From contig CM066291.1 of the NCBI GenBank assembly GCA_033816765.1, forward strand, positions 3,782,001-3,846,000: 64,000 nucleotides of DNA, read 5' to 3'. The position numbers and the translations under genes are program-made. Position 1 is the stretch's first letter. Each line of letters starts with the position of its first letter. Positions 33,600-43,079 of the stretch are shown one piece after another. This DNA is from Nothopassalora personata. Taxonomy: Eukaryota; Ascomycota; Dothideomycetes; Mycosphaerellales; Mycosphaerellaceae. Below the pieces are notes generated by a model, which saw only the letters and a program-made list of their open reading frames with translations, was not told the DNA's origin and did no database searches.

Positions 33600-33900
33600 A
33601 ATAATAATAATAATGCTAGCGAGGCGCTTACGATAATAGTACGGTACGGGTGCGTGGTGGTAGTGTAGCGAAGGTAATAAGCTAGGGAGCGTGCTAAGAA
33701 AGGGCTAGGTTAGGCTAGAGTTTTATGCCCCTAACTAGCTACGTCGGCATAGCAACTAAGCCTTACTTACCTACACCTATATAACGACACGTACGCAACC
33801 CAAATGTAGGCCGCATAGCAACTATAGTTCTAGAAGTACATAGGAGCCTCTACGTAGTAACTAGCGAGCTAAGGACAGCTCGCACGGGAGGGGAGGCAAT

Positions 33901-34097
33901 TGTAAGGGGCAGCCTAGTAGCTAACCCCTACATGTAGCCTTACATATAACATGCGGTCGCGACCGGCTACTAAGCCGCACGTAACACGCATGAGTACACC
34001 TTGCGACGCGCGATGCGTCTTAAACAAAAGGCAAGAATTAGTTTATCTACGACTAGTAGGTCGTGGGCGTGCTATATATTACGACATCCCCTTAATA
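33901..34097 (+). repeat. 3' LTR of chromovirus A
   Basis: 197 bases, ends TTAATA where the 5' copy has TTAACA (RIP). Followed by GATAG. Confidence 0.93.
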
Positions 34098-34715
34098 GAT
34101 AGTAACATAAGTTAAACGCATTAGAACCATAAGGGTTTCTAGCGTTCCTAAATATAAAGGAGATTCGCGGCGTAGAGCCTATAGCTTAGTATGATTACCT
34201 TAATTAGTCCTACTAAGTATACTAATTACACTAATTAGTCCGTGAAGTGATTGGTGTCACGTGCGTCTAGATAATTAGTATTACGTGTTTCTAAGTAATT
34301 AGTGTTTCGTGTATCTAGTCGGGGCTACCGTTTGGACCGAACCGTAATACTATCCCCCTTCTAGCCTAGCTTAGTCCCTTAAGCTTACTTATAACGAACG
34401 GTATCCTCTATGTATTTGCGTATAGCTTCTTCCCTTTACGATGCCTATCTACTAACGCCCTTCTAGCACTATCCGTCGCCGCCGTCTCTACGAGTTCGTT
34501 AAATCCGCGGGAGAAGTTATAGTTAAGAAATGCTTAACGTGTGAAAAGCATAGTCGCGTGTGCAAGGTGCATATTCGTTCCGGGAAGTGTAGTAAGTGTC
34601 TTCGTCGCGGCTAAAGGTGCGATATAAGAGTAAATTAGTCGGAGTTTAAGAGGTTAGTAGAGGAGAAGGCTCGTCTTCGTTAGAAAATCTAGGAGTCTCG
34701 GTCCGCTTAGGAGGA

Positions 34716-35494
34716 TTGATTGATTGATTGATTATTCCATTAACGTGCTATTTGAGTCAAAGACTATGCAACACGGGTCTCGAGAACGAGACCAAAATTT
34801 GAGAGATTTGAGAGAAGGAGAAAAGCCCCGTCGTACCCCGGACGTAAAAACTCCTTAAAAGATGCGAGCAACGCTCGCTATTCGAACCGTAAATCGAATA
34901 TATTGCGGCGTAGTACGCGCGTACCCGGTAGTCGTGTCTTGTCGAGAATTGCGGTTTGTCGCCTTGCCCCGGGCGAGACAAGTTTTGCGCCCGTGTCTCG
35001 TTCTTGTTTTTAAAAAGCCAAGCCGGCCGTACCCGTACGCACCGAGCAAAATCCCAAGAAACACCCGTTGCCTCTGTTTCAATCCAGTCGCGTTCTCCGG
35101 TCTCGAGTGTAGCTCCTCGGTCGCAGTGGCCTCGCTGTCGTCCCCCCCTCGGCCTCTCTTGGTTCCAGCCGTGCAGTATACGTGGTTTGCGCCCCTAAAC
35201 GCCTCTCTTGGTTCCAGCCGGCAGTTTACGTGGTTTGCCGGGACGACAGGTAGACAGCGCCTTCGTTGTTCGAGCGACGTGTACGCTATGTACGTCGCTT
35301 TCCCTTCTCGCAGTTCCGGAGTTCTTGTTTGTAGATTTTGAGCGTATCTCGTTCGTTCGGTTCGTCCGACCTGTCTTTTCTTGTTTCGAGTCGAGTAGGC
35401 TTGTATTTTTCGAGAGAGAGAGTCTTAGTTTCTCTTCGTCGTAACGAAGATACTTACGTCGTCCGCCGCGTGAAGGCGCTCTCTATAGGACGAC
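34716..35494 (-). mobile_element. 779-base non-LTR insertion (SINE or truncated LINE), not RIP-mutated
   Basis: It is flanked by a perfect 14-base duplication (TCCGCTTAGGAGGA at 34702-34715 and 35495-35508), typical of target-primed reverse transcription. On the minus strand its 3' end is a tail of about five AATC units. The interior has host-like composition with none of the TA enrichment of the surrounding element, so it arrived after RIP. It contains a 49-base tandem duplication (35152-35241). I see no Pol III A box and no recognisable protein; the frame 35082-34855 (75 codons, minus) is unexplained. It splits the zinc-cluster gene of chromovirus B. Confidence 0.8.
35152..35241. repeat. 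49-base tandem duplication
   Basis: Two adjacent units begin GCCTCTCTTGGTTCCAGCC (35152 and 35201) and share a TTTACGTGGTTTG-like core with a few differences. Confidence 0.7.
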
Positions 35495-35829
35495 TCCGCT
35501 TAGGAGGAGGCAATGCGGGTTTATAAGAAGGCTCTCGAGGATCTAAAGATTGCTCGCGCGCGCGACGAGCGCTTGCGTTAGTAGATAGATCTAGTGGATC
35601 GTCGTACCAAGGAGGCGATTTCCGTTAAGGAAAGGGAGATCGAGGAGTAGGAGATAGAAGAGGCTTCTTTACTTCCTTCGGATATCCCTTATAAGGGTCT
35701 AGCTCTTAACTTGTCACTAGGTACATAGGGTACTATTAAGGGTCTCGGTAACGAGTTCTAGGAGGTACCCGAACTACTCCCTACTAGTTAACTTGTAGGT
35801 CTTTGTTTTTCTTATAATATTCTCGGATC

Positions 35830-38800
35830 TTTTGTTAACAGTTTTGTAGGTTCTTTTCTAGTTCCTAGGTATTTTCTGATTCGTCGTATCCTTTCTATTT
35901 AACAAGGTATCGCTAACCTTTCTTGTCTAGGATTCTTTCGACTTCGAATTCGTTTTCTGCTTCCGGTTCGAAATGGAAGCTCTCCTAGCAGGGTGTTTCG
36001 GCGTCTACGGGTTCCAACTTAGAGATATAGAAGACTAGGTGGATTCTTGCGTCTAGTGGTAGTCGTAGGCGGTAGTTAACTGGTCCTATGACTTTATCGA
36101 TAAAAAATGGTCCGACCTTAACGTAATCTAGTTTCTTAGTCTGTCTTCTTATTCTTAAGTTTTTTATAAGGAGATAGACCTTATCACCCTCTTTTAGCAG
36201 AGGTGCTATTTTTCTCGTGTCCAACCGTTGTTAAGACAGTTTATGTTATGCATCTTCGATCGCCTTGCGTGTTTCTTTATGCACTTCCTTAAGAGTATCC
36301 GTCGTTACGATTGCTCTTTCGGCTTATAGGTAGGATCTAGGTGTTCTAAATAGGTTAGGATCTTTGCTAAAGTTCGCATAAAATAGTGTCGTTAAAGTTG
36401 TCTCTAATTTGTAGTTATTTAGTACAATCTGCGCTATTAGCAGTAATAAGACCTAGTTGTCTTATGCATAGTTAATGTAGTGTCGTAGGTATTGTTCTAG
36501 CGTTTAATTTATCCTTTCGGTTTATCCGTCTATTTCTGGATAATATACTATTAACAGCTTATGTTTGATTCCGATCGTTCCTATAAGCGTCTTCTAGTAA
36601 TTTAATATGAATAGCTTATCTCTATCCGTTATAAACGCTTAAGGGAATCCGTGGTATCGGATAAGTCTATCTAGTACGAGGTATCCGAGCTGCTCTACAT
36701 TATATGTCTCTAATGTAGGAATGAAGTGTGCGTATTTTGTAAGTCTATTAACCATAACTAGTATTATGTCGTATGGTTGTTTCGTAACTTGATCTCTTAA
36801 CGGTAGGAGTTTCGTAATAAAGTCTATTGTGACTTCGTCCCATGGTTTCGTCGGTAGTGTCCTAAACTGTAGGTAACCGTATTTTGCATGTCTCGTAGCC
36901 TTGTTTCGTTAGTAGTGTACGCATTGTTTAATGTAGCGTAACACCTTAAGTCTTATCTATAGAAAGGAGAAACTGCGCTATATTAGGTCCATAGTTTTTA
37001 AAGTTCTAGGGTGTCTATAAGTTAGTCCGTCGTGATGTTGTTAAATGCATTCTTCTTCTCGATCCTTAGGTACTTAGTATTTTCCTTGCGATATAGGGAA
37101 TTGTTCGTCCCTATCGCCTAGTATCCGTACGATGTTGTTGAATTCTCTTATGTTAGCACTAAGACTTCCGTCGGGGTTCGTCTTTAATATCTTATGTTGC
37201 ACTAGTTCTTTTTCTTCTATGTAGTCGCTTCTTCGGCTTAGCGCGTCGGCGCGGCTATTCTCTTGTCCTAGAGTATATTTAATTTCGAACTTATACTGTC
37301 CTAGCAGCTCCGACTAGCGGGCTTACCTTCGGGTAAGTTCTTTCGTCGTCGTAAAGTACGTAAGATTCTTGTAGTTAGAAAGAATCGTTAACTTCGGTAG
37401 GCCCTCGACATATACTCTCTAATGTTGCATAGTAGTAACAATAGCTAGGAGCTCTTTATTATAGATGTCGTAGTTCTGTTCCGCTATGGTCATTTTCCGG
37501 GAGTAATAGGCTACTAGGTGTCTCTACCCATCGTGTGTCTACGTTAGACACGCGCCTATTGCTATATTAGACGCATCGGTCTCGATGTAGACTTCCTTGC
37601 TACTATCGAATAATCGAAGCGTAGGGGCTAAAGCGTATTGTTCCTTAAGTTTCTTAAATGCTTTAATCTGTTCTTTTCCCTATTTCTAAGTAACGTCCTT
37701 TCTTATGAGCATCGTTATTAGTGCTACTGTCTTTAAGTAGTCCTTAATAAATTTCCGGTTGTAGTTCGCTAGTCTAAGGAATGATTGTACGTCCTTGACT
37801 GTTTTTGGTTCTAGCTATTCTCTAATTAACTATATCTTCGTAGGGTCGATCGTTATTCCTATAGTGCTGATAATAAAGCCTAGGAATTTAACTTCTTTCT
37901 TATAGAATTCGCATTTCTCGGGTGCCGTCTTAAATCCTAATTGCGTAAGTCGTTCGAAGACGTCCTAGACTTGTCTTATGTATTCCTATAGGGATCCTTT
38001 CGTGTAGACTAGTATGTCGTCTATGTAGGCAATAACGCATACGTCGAGTAGGTCTCTAAGTGTTTCGTTAACAAGGTCCTAGTAGGATGCGGGTACGTTA
38101 GTTAATCCTATTAGCATAACTAAGAATTCGTAGAGTCCGTATCTTATTCTAAAAGCGGTTTTCTATTCTTCTCCTTCTACTATCCGTATAGCGTAGAAGG
38201 CATCTCGTAGGTTAATCTTCGTATACTAGTCCGATCCGGTTAATCTGTCTTATGCTTCTTCGATGTTAGGTAGCGGGTATCGGTTTTTAATCGTAATCTC
38301 GTTTAACTTCCTATAGTCTTGTACGAGTCGTAACTTCCCGTTTGCTTTTAGAACGAATATGTATAGAGTTCCTACACTTAAGGTGGTTCTTCTTATCTAT
38401 CCTTTAGCTAGCTTCTCCTTTAGCTATTCTCGTAGGGTCTGTAGCTCTTTCTTAGACATTTAATATAGGGGTCCCTATAGAGGCTCTTTCCCTAGCTAAA
38501 TGTTGATCTTGTGATCCTATAGGCGGTACTTAGGTAAGGCGGTTTTGCCTCTCTCCTCTTTAAAGAGTCGCGACCACTTACGATACTCCTTAGAAATACT
38601 TAACTCTAAGATATTAGTATTCTTCGATAGTACGTTACTTCTATTACTTCTAGTAACTTCGTAACCCGGCGGCCCTACGCTAGTGTCTATCCCGGTCGAA
38701 GGTAGTTCTTCTATCCTTCTATTCGGCGTAAGCTATATCTCGTTTAGCTGTTTCCTTACCTTATCTACTAGTTAACGCTACTACTACGTAGGCTGAATGT

Positions 38801-41230
38801 CGACAACGCAATCGCATTCCCTAAATGTGAGTACTCCTCTTCTCTAGTCGATTACTAGATTGTGCTTTCTTAACTAAGACATACCTAATACTATGTTATA
38901 ACTAGCTATATTAGTAACATCTAAGGTAATATTCTCGTAGTGCTGTTAGATAGCTAGTAGCAATAGTATCGTCTCCTATTCTACGCTAGGTAACGATAAT
39001 CCGTTTACCGCGATTAACTCGTAACCCTATTTCTTCTTTAGGGTAGCTAACCCGTTTCTTCTTATGAAAGACTCGGAGATAAAGTTCCCCGCTACTCCTA
39101 AGTCGATTATAACACTAGTCTTGTGTCCGTTAACGATTGCTTATGTCTAGAAAACTATGTTTAATGTCGATGTATAAGCCTAAGTATTGCATAACTCCCT
39201 CCGGTCGCTTATTCCTAGGGAGCTAATCCTTTTCCCGAATGGTATGTAGTTCGCTGTGCTTCGTACCTAGAGGCTTCGGCTAGAACCTGTAGCCCGTTGC
39301 CCTGTGTCTACACTTATAGTCTATTACGTTCCTAGATCTTCTACGTTTCTAAGTAGAGTACGCGTGCGTGTTGCACTATGTTACGTAATTCATTTAATAT
39401 AAATGTTTCTAACGGTATAAGATATCCGGTTCCTATTACTCGGCTTCCTATCGGTAGTCGTTCTATAACGGTAGTTACTAGATTCTCGGTTGTTTCCATG
39501 AGTGGGTATCCCTAGGCTATGCCTCGTAGGGTGTCGAGTGTCTTGCTAAACTTAATAGAATATAGCTTCCTTCGTCTACCTATCTTAGGTAGGAATTCCT
39601 CGTGCCTTCTTTGTAGGTAGATAATCATGTCGTACAGTTTCTTAGGTGCATCTACCATAAAGGTAAGTTGTTCGTTATCGTCGTTAGTGTCGCTCTCTTC
39701 TCCTTCGGAGGAATCTTCTTCGCTTGATTCTTCCGGATCCTGTTCTTCCTCGATGGTATCTAGCCCGGTAGTTTCTTAACTTTCTTCCTATAGTTCTAGT
39801 AACTATAATCCGTTCTATCCTAGGTCCTAATTTTCTTTATCGCTTCTATCTTCGTTAAAGTAGGATTTATCAATATCTACTTCTCGGAGCGTAGCGTCTT
39901 ACCTATGCGTCGCTCCTAGGGTTCCTCGTAGTTACTAAGGCTAATACCCTGCGCCTAATTTCGCGGCGTAGTGGATTTAATACGAGTCTTGGTAATAGAA
40001 TCGCTAATGAAGGCTTCTATAACCATTTCGAGACTCGGATTCGGTCTCGTAGTCGACTCTTCGTGTTATTATGTTAAACTGTCGTAGTTGGTTCTTCGCA
40101 TTAAATGGAATGACTACTATTTACTGCCCATAGTATCCTCCTCGTCCTTCTAAGGGGTCTAGGAGAGGCGTCGTGCTTCTGTTACTAGCTCTCTCCTCTA
40201 CTCTCCGAGTATAGTCGGTATCTCCTCGAGATCTAACGCTACTCTTAGATTTACTAGTTCGGGGTTGCATTATATTGAACTGCTCGCGGCGCACTATGTT
40301 CTTACCGCGGCAATCCCGCGCTATGTAGTCTTCCTTGCTATAGGCATAGTATATGAGTTTTCCTTTTCCTTTAAAGGGCTTCTTTCCGTGGCCCCTACTC
40401 TTGTCGATCCTCCGTCCTCGTTAGGTAACGTCCAGTTCTATTGGCTGTGGTCTATAGTAGGGTTGGCTTTGTCGTAAGAATTCTCCCTTCGTAACGTATC
40501 CTCCTAAGGGTCTACGGTCCGGAGCGTATCCTGCTATTCCTCCTACTTTAGAGTCGTATTTCTTCTCCTAGTGTCGTTCCTAGAGCTAGTTATCGATGTT
40601 GATCGACGCTTTTATTAGCTCTTCGAGGTTAGTAATCTATCCTCCGTGTCTTATTAACTCGTCCTTAACGGAGTCCTTAAGTCTACGTCGGAATATAGTC
40701 ATTAACGCCGTCTAGTCCTATCTAGTGATTTGTCCGTATTCTTCGAATTTGGCGGCATACTCTAAAGCAGACGTCTTCTACTTTAGGTGTTGAATAATTT
40801 GTATAGCCTATTAGACTTCGTTCGAGGTTCTAAAGATTGATTTCATCTTTTCTTTAAAAAGGGTGTAGCTCCTAAACATTCTAGTGGGGTCTAATCGTCC
40901 TATACCTTTAAAGTATTCCTTAAGGTAAGGTTTGATCTAGTTCTACGCACTTCCGCGAAGGTACGTAATAGCGAAGATAGTTCTTTTATCGGCATCGACT
41001 AGGTTAAACATAAGGTACATATCTATCTAATTGATCCAGTCGTCGAACTTGGCCCTGTCTCCATAGAAGAGGTCTAGCTTAGTAGCCTTAACGTCGTTCT
41101 TCCTTAGAGTAGGCTCGTTATCGTTATTAGACTCATCGTCCTTCGTAGTGGTCTATTATGGTAGCGCACGGCGGATACTTCCTACTTCGCTAGGGGCGGG
41201 TGTTCCCCTACTAGCTGCTTGAGTAGCGCT
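35830..41230 (-). pseudogene. Chromovirus B gag-pol remnant
   Basis: Reading the minus strand through TAG/TAA stops: gag (near 41220-39400), protease (near 39100), RT with YIDDILVY (around 38000-38040), RNase H (around 37200-37650), integrase core, and the integrase tail in a stop-free piece at 36224-35985 (KEGDKVYLLIKNLR, then PVNYRLRLPLDARIH). It ends with a chromodomain near 35960-35830 (EFEVERILDKKG, YLVK, GYDESENT). A chromodomain after integrase defines chromoviruses and directs insertion to particular chromatin. Inactive. Confidence 0.85.
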
Positions 41231-41250
41231 CATCCTAAGGGCGTTTAAAG

Positions 41251-41636
41251 TGTTATTGTCTCGTTCTAGGGCTAGTCTTAAAAGAGAGATAAGTTAAGTC
41301 ACGTAGCGGTATTATTCTTTAGAGAGGCTAAAGCAAGCTGAGCGAAGATAAATGATAGGAATAAGAGTTGTATTCTAATCAGTGAGATAGTAACATAAGT
41401 TGAACGCATTAGAACTATAAGGGTTTCTAGCGTTCCTAAATACAAAGGAGATTCGCGGCGTAGAGCCTATAGCTTAGTATAATCACCTTGATCAGTCCTA
41501 CTAAGTATACTAATTACACTAATCAGTCCGTGAAGTGATTAGTGTCACGTGCGTCTAGATGATCAGTATTACGTGTTTCTAAGTGATTAGTGTTTCGTGT
41601 GTCTAGTCGGGGCTGCCGTTTAGACCGAACCGTAAC
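41251..41636 (-). repeat. 5' LTR of chromovirus B (uninterrupted copy)
   Basis: 386 bases with TG...CA ends and short inverted termini (TGTTA...TAACA). It aligns with 27365-27504 plus 34103-34349. Confidence 0.92.
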
Positions 41637-41641
41637 ACGTA

Positions 41642-41798
41642 CTACTAGCGATCTACTAGCTCCTCGCTAGCGACTACCTAGCGACCCGCTAGCACTACTA
41701 TAGCTTTAGAGGAAGCTATCTAAGACTAGCTCCGCTAGGAGGCCCTTATAGGGGGCCTATTAGTACTACTAATACTATTACTAGCACTACTAGTATAG
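41642..41798. other. Interior of chromovirus E upstream of its antisense gene
   Basis: RIP-mutated sequence equivalent to the promoter side of the antisense gene in element A. No open frame. Confidence 0.4.
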
Positions 41799-42670
41799 AT
41801 GTCTAGCGCGCTCGGCGTACTAGATACGCTAGCGAAGCGTAAGTTTAGCGTATTAGGGCCGTAGACCCCTAAGTCCTTACTAGCTAGGCGCCTAGGTACC
41901 GACATTAAGATATATATATACTATCTACTATACTTCGTAGCTAGTAAGTATTCGCTACGCTCTTCGCTTACGATACGCTTACTAATAGTATAGTAGACGA
42001 GTAGGATACGTGTAATAGTGTTACTACCGGCGAGTTACTTAAGAAGTGTAGGCGCTATAGAGACATTAGGCACCCCTACGTTAGTAACACTAGCGTCGCT
42101 ATCGCCTAGCTAGTAGCTCGCCTACGCGCCGCTCGCGCCTAGCGCGATGAGCTTATCTAGGGGCTTAGTAACCCTATTACTAAGTAAGAGTAGGATGCTC
42201 TAGACTAGTAGTACGAGCTCTACACCTAGCTAGGCGAGTAGATCCTAGAGGTAAGTACTACGCCTCGCTAGCGCTCCCTACGCTCGCCGTATGCGGCGTA
42301 CTGTCGCTCCCTATATAAATCGGCTAACCTCCTCCTAGGCTAAGAGGCAGTTCTCTACCTATAAGAATAAGCGTATAGGGGACACCCGCGTACGCTCCGC
42401 CGGCGCCTCTACTACTACTACCCCCTCCTCCGCCGCCGCTACCACGTCCGTAGTTCTATAGTAAGAGTAGAATAGGGCCCTTAATGGGCTCTTCGAGCTC
42501 GGCCGTACTATAAGTACTATACGTGTCGTATACGTGTCCTGTGCTAACCGTAGTTACAGTTCCTATAGGCTAGAAACATCGATACTACCGCGGCCGATAG
42601 GGCCTTCTTACTACTAGCCCTACGGGGCGAGTATAATAAGGAGGATAATAAGGAGAGTAATAACGAGTAA
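41799..42670 (+). pseudogene. Antisense spliced gene inside chromovirus E (RIP-stopped)
   Basis: This is the counterpart of 32662-33599 in element A. The exons are 41799-41943, 41997-42250, 42351-42509 and 42560-42670, 669 bases in all (223 codons, ending TAA). Exon 2 is 254 bases in both copies, intron phases are the same (1, 0, 0), and CTAAC or CTAAT branch sites are kept. The donor of intron 3 has become ATAAGT through a TG-to-TA change. Shared blocks include TTGELLKKC(R/S)RYR, the HPYVSNTSVAIA region, and exon 4 with NIDTTAAD. Internal stops are TAG or TAA. Function unknown. Confidence 0.7.
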
Positions 42671-42756
42671 TCGCGCGCTCCGCGCATATTAGCCGCCTAC
42701 TACGCGCCTATCTTCTATCTACGTAGCGCCGTAGTACGCCTATAAAAGTTTATTTT
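42671..42756. other. Short E remnant before copia-2
   Basis: RIP-mutated sequence ending in the ATTTT target of copia-2 (42752-42756). Confidence 0.4.
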
Positions 42757-43003
42757 TGTTAAGATGTAGCATCTTAAGGGGAGCTAACAGTTAGGTTATA
42801 ATCTAATAGCCTAAGGCATCTACGATGACTTAGCTTGTTGGAAGACACCTTCTCTCCCCTTTAGCTTAGATAGACATCTAACACAATTAATACATTAGTT
42901 CCTAATATATTGCTGCATGCCCTGTAGCTATTAGCCAGTTGAAGATTAATCTCTTACTCCACTCCGCTACTAACTACGTATCCTATTAGGTCTTAACTTA
43001 ACA
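42757..43003 (+). repeat. 5' LTR of copia-2
   Basis: 247 bases, TGTTAAG to CTTAACA. Pairs with 61706-61952. Confidence 0.93.
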
Positions 43004-43019
43004 GGTTATGAGCCCGAGT
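43004..43019 (+). promoter_or_regulatory. Primer binding site of copia-2 (half-tRNA-iMet type)
   Basis: GGTTATGAGCCCGAGT starts at the first base after the LTR and is complementary to the initiator tRNA-Met anticodon region. This copy is not RIP-changed and so is the clearest of the three in the window. Confidence 0.75.
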
Positions 43020-43079
43020 TTGTGTAGGAGTAAGAGTAACCTATATTAGTACAGGTTACTTGTATCCCTTGCTATTATA

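Larger units (their letters stand above)
27505..34097 (+). mobile_element. Chromovirus A: complete Ty3/gypsy element, RIP-destroyed
   Basis: 197-base LTRs at 27505-27701 and 33901-34097 (TGTAAGGGG...CCCCTTAACA) are enclosed by a perfect GATAG duplication (27500-27504 and 34098-34102). The LTR differences are mostly CA/TA and TG/TA changes. Domain order on the plus strand is gag, protease, RT, RNase H, integrase, chromodomain; then an antisense gene; then a polypurine tract (GGGAGGGGAGG) next to the 3' LTR. It landed inside the LTR of chromovirus B. Confidence 0.93.
27365..34349 (-). repeat. 3' LTR of chromovirus B, split by element A
   Basis: The pieces 27365-27504 and 34103-34349 are contiguous in the other LTR copy. 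The 6593-base element A and a GATAG duplication lie between them. Confidence 0.92.
34441..35791 (+). pseudogene. Antisense Zn2Cys6-type gene inside chromovirus B, split by an insertion
   Basis: Frame 34441-34715 continues at 35509-35791 once the 779-base insertion and one copy of its 14-base duplication are removed; the shift (793 bases) keeps the frame, giving 186 codons. After the basic RRRRLYEFV comes KKCLTCEKHSRVC, then KCSKCLRRG and RCD: cysteine spacing C-X2-C-X6-C-X8-C-X2-C-X6-C, which fits the fungal GAL4-type binuclear zinc cluster. A long charged helical, possibly coiled-coil, stretch follows (KRLVEEKARLR; KKALEDLKIARARDERLR). All internal stops are TAG or TAA, the RIP type. The ATG is only 92 bases inside the B LTR and on the strand opposite to B pol. 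It could be a DNA-binding regulator of the element; that is inference. Confidence 0.72.
27365..41636 (-). mobile_element. Chromovirus B: Ty3/gypsy element, minus orientation, RIP-destroyed
   Basis: It is flanked by the perfect duplication CGTAC (27360-27364 and 41637-41641). The 5' LTR is 41251-41636 (386 bases, TGTTATTGTC...CCGTAACA). The 3' LTR is at 27365-27504 plus 34103-34349 because element A sits inside it. On the minus strand gag lies near 41220-39400, then protease, RT, RNase H, integrase and a chromodomain ending near 35830. An antisense gene (34441-35791, plus) lies between pol and the 3' LTR. It inserted into chromovirus E. Confidence 0.92.

Noticed and set aside
34757..35082. Overlapping minus-strand frames inside the 779-base insertion as host genes
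   Set aside because: They lie within a target-duplication-bounded insertion and show no recognisable domain; at best they are remnants of the element itself.
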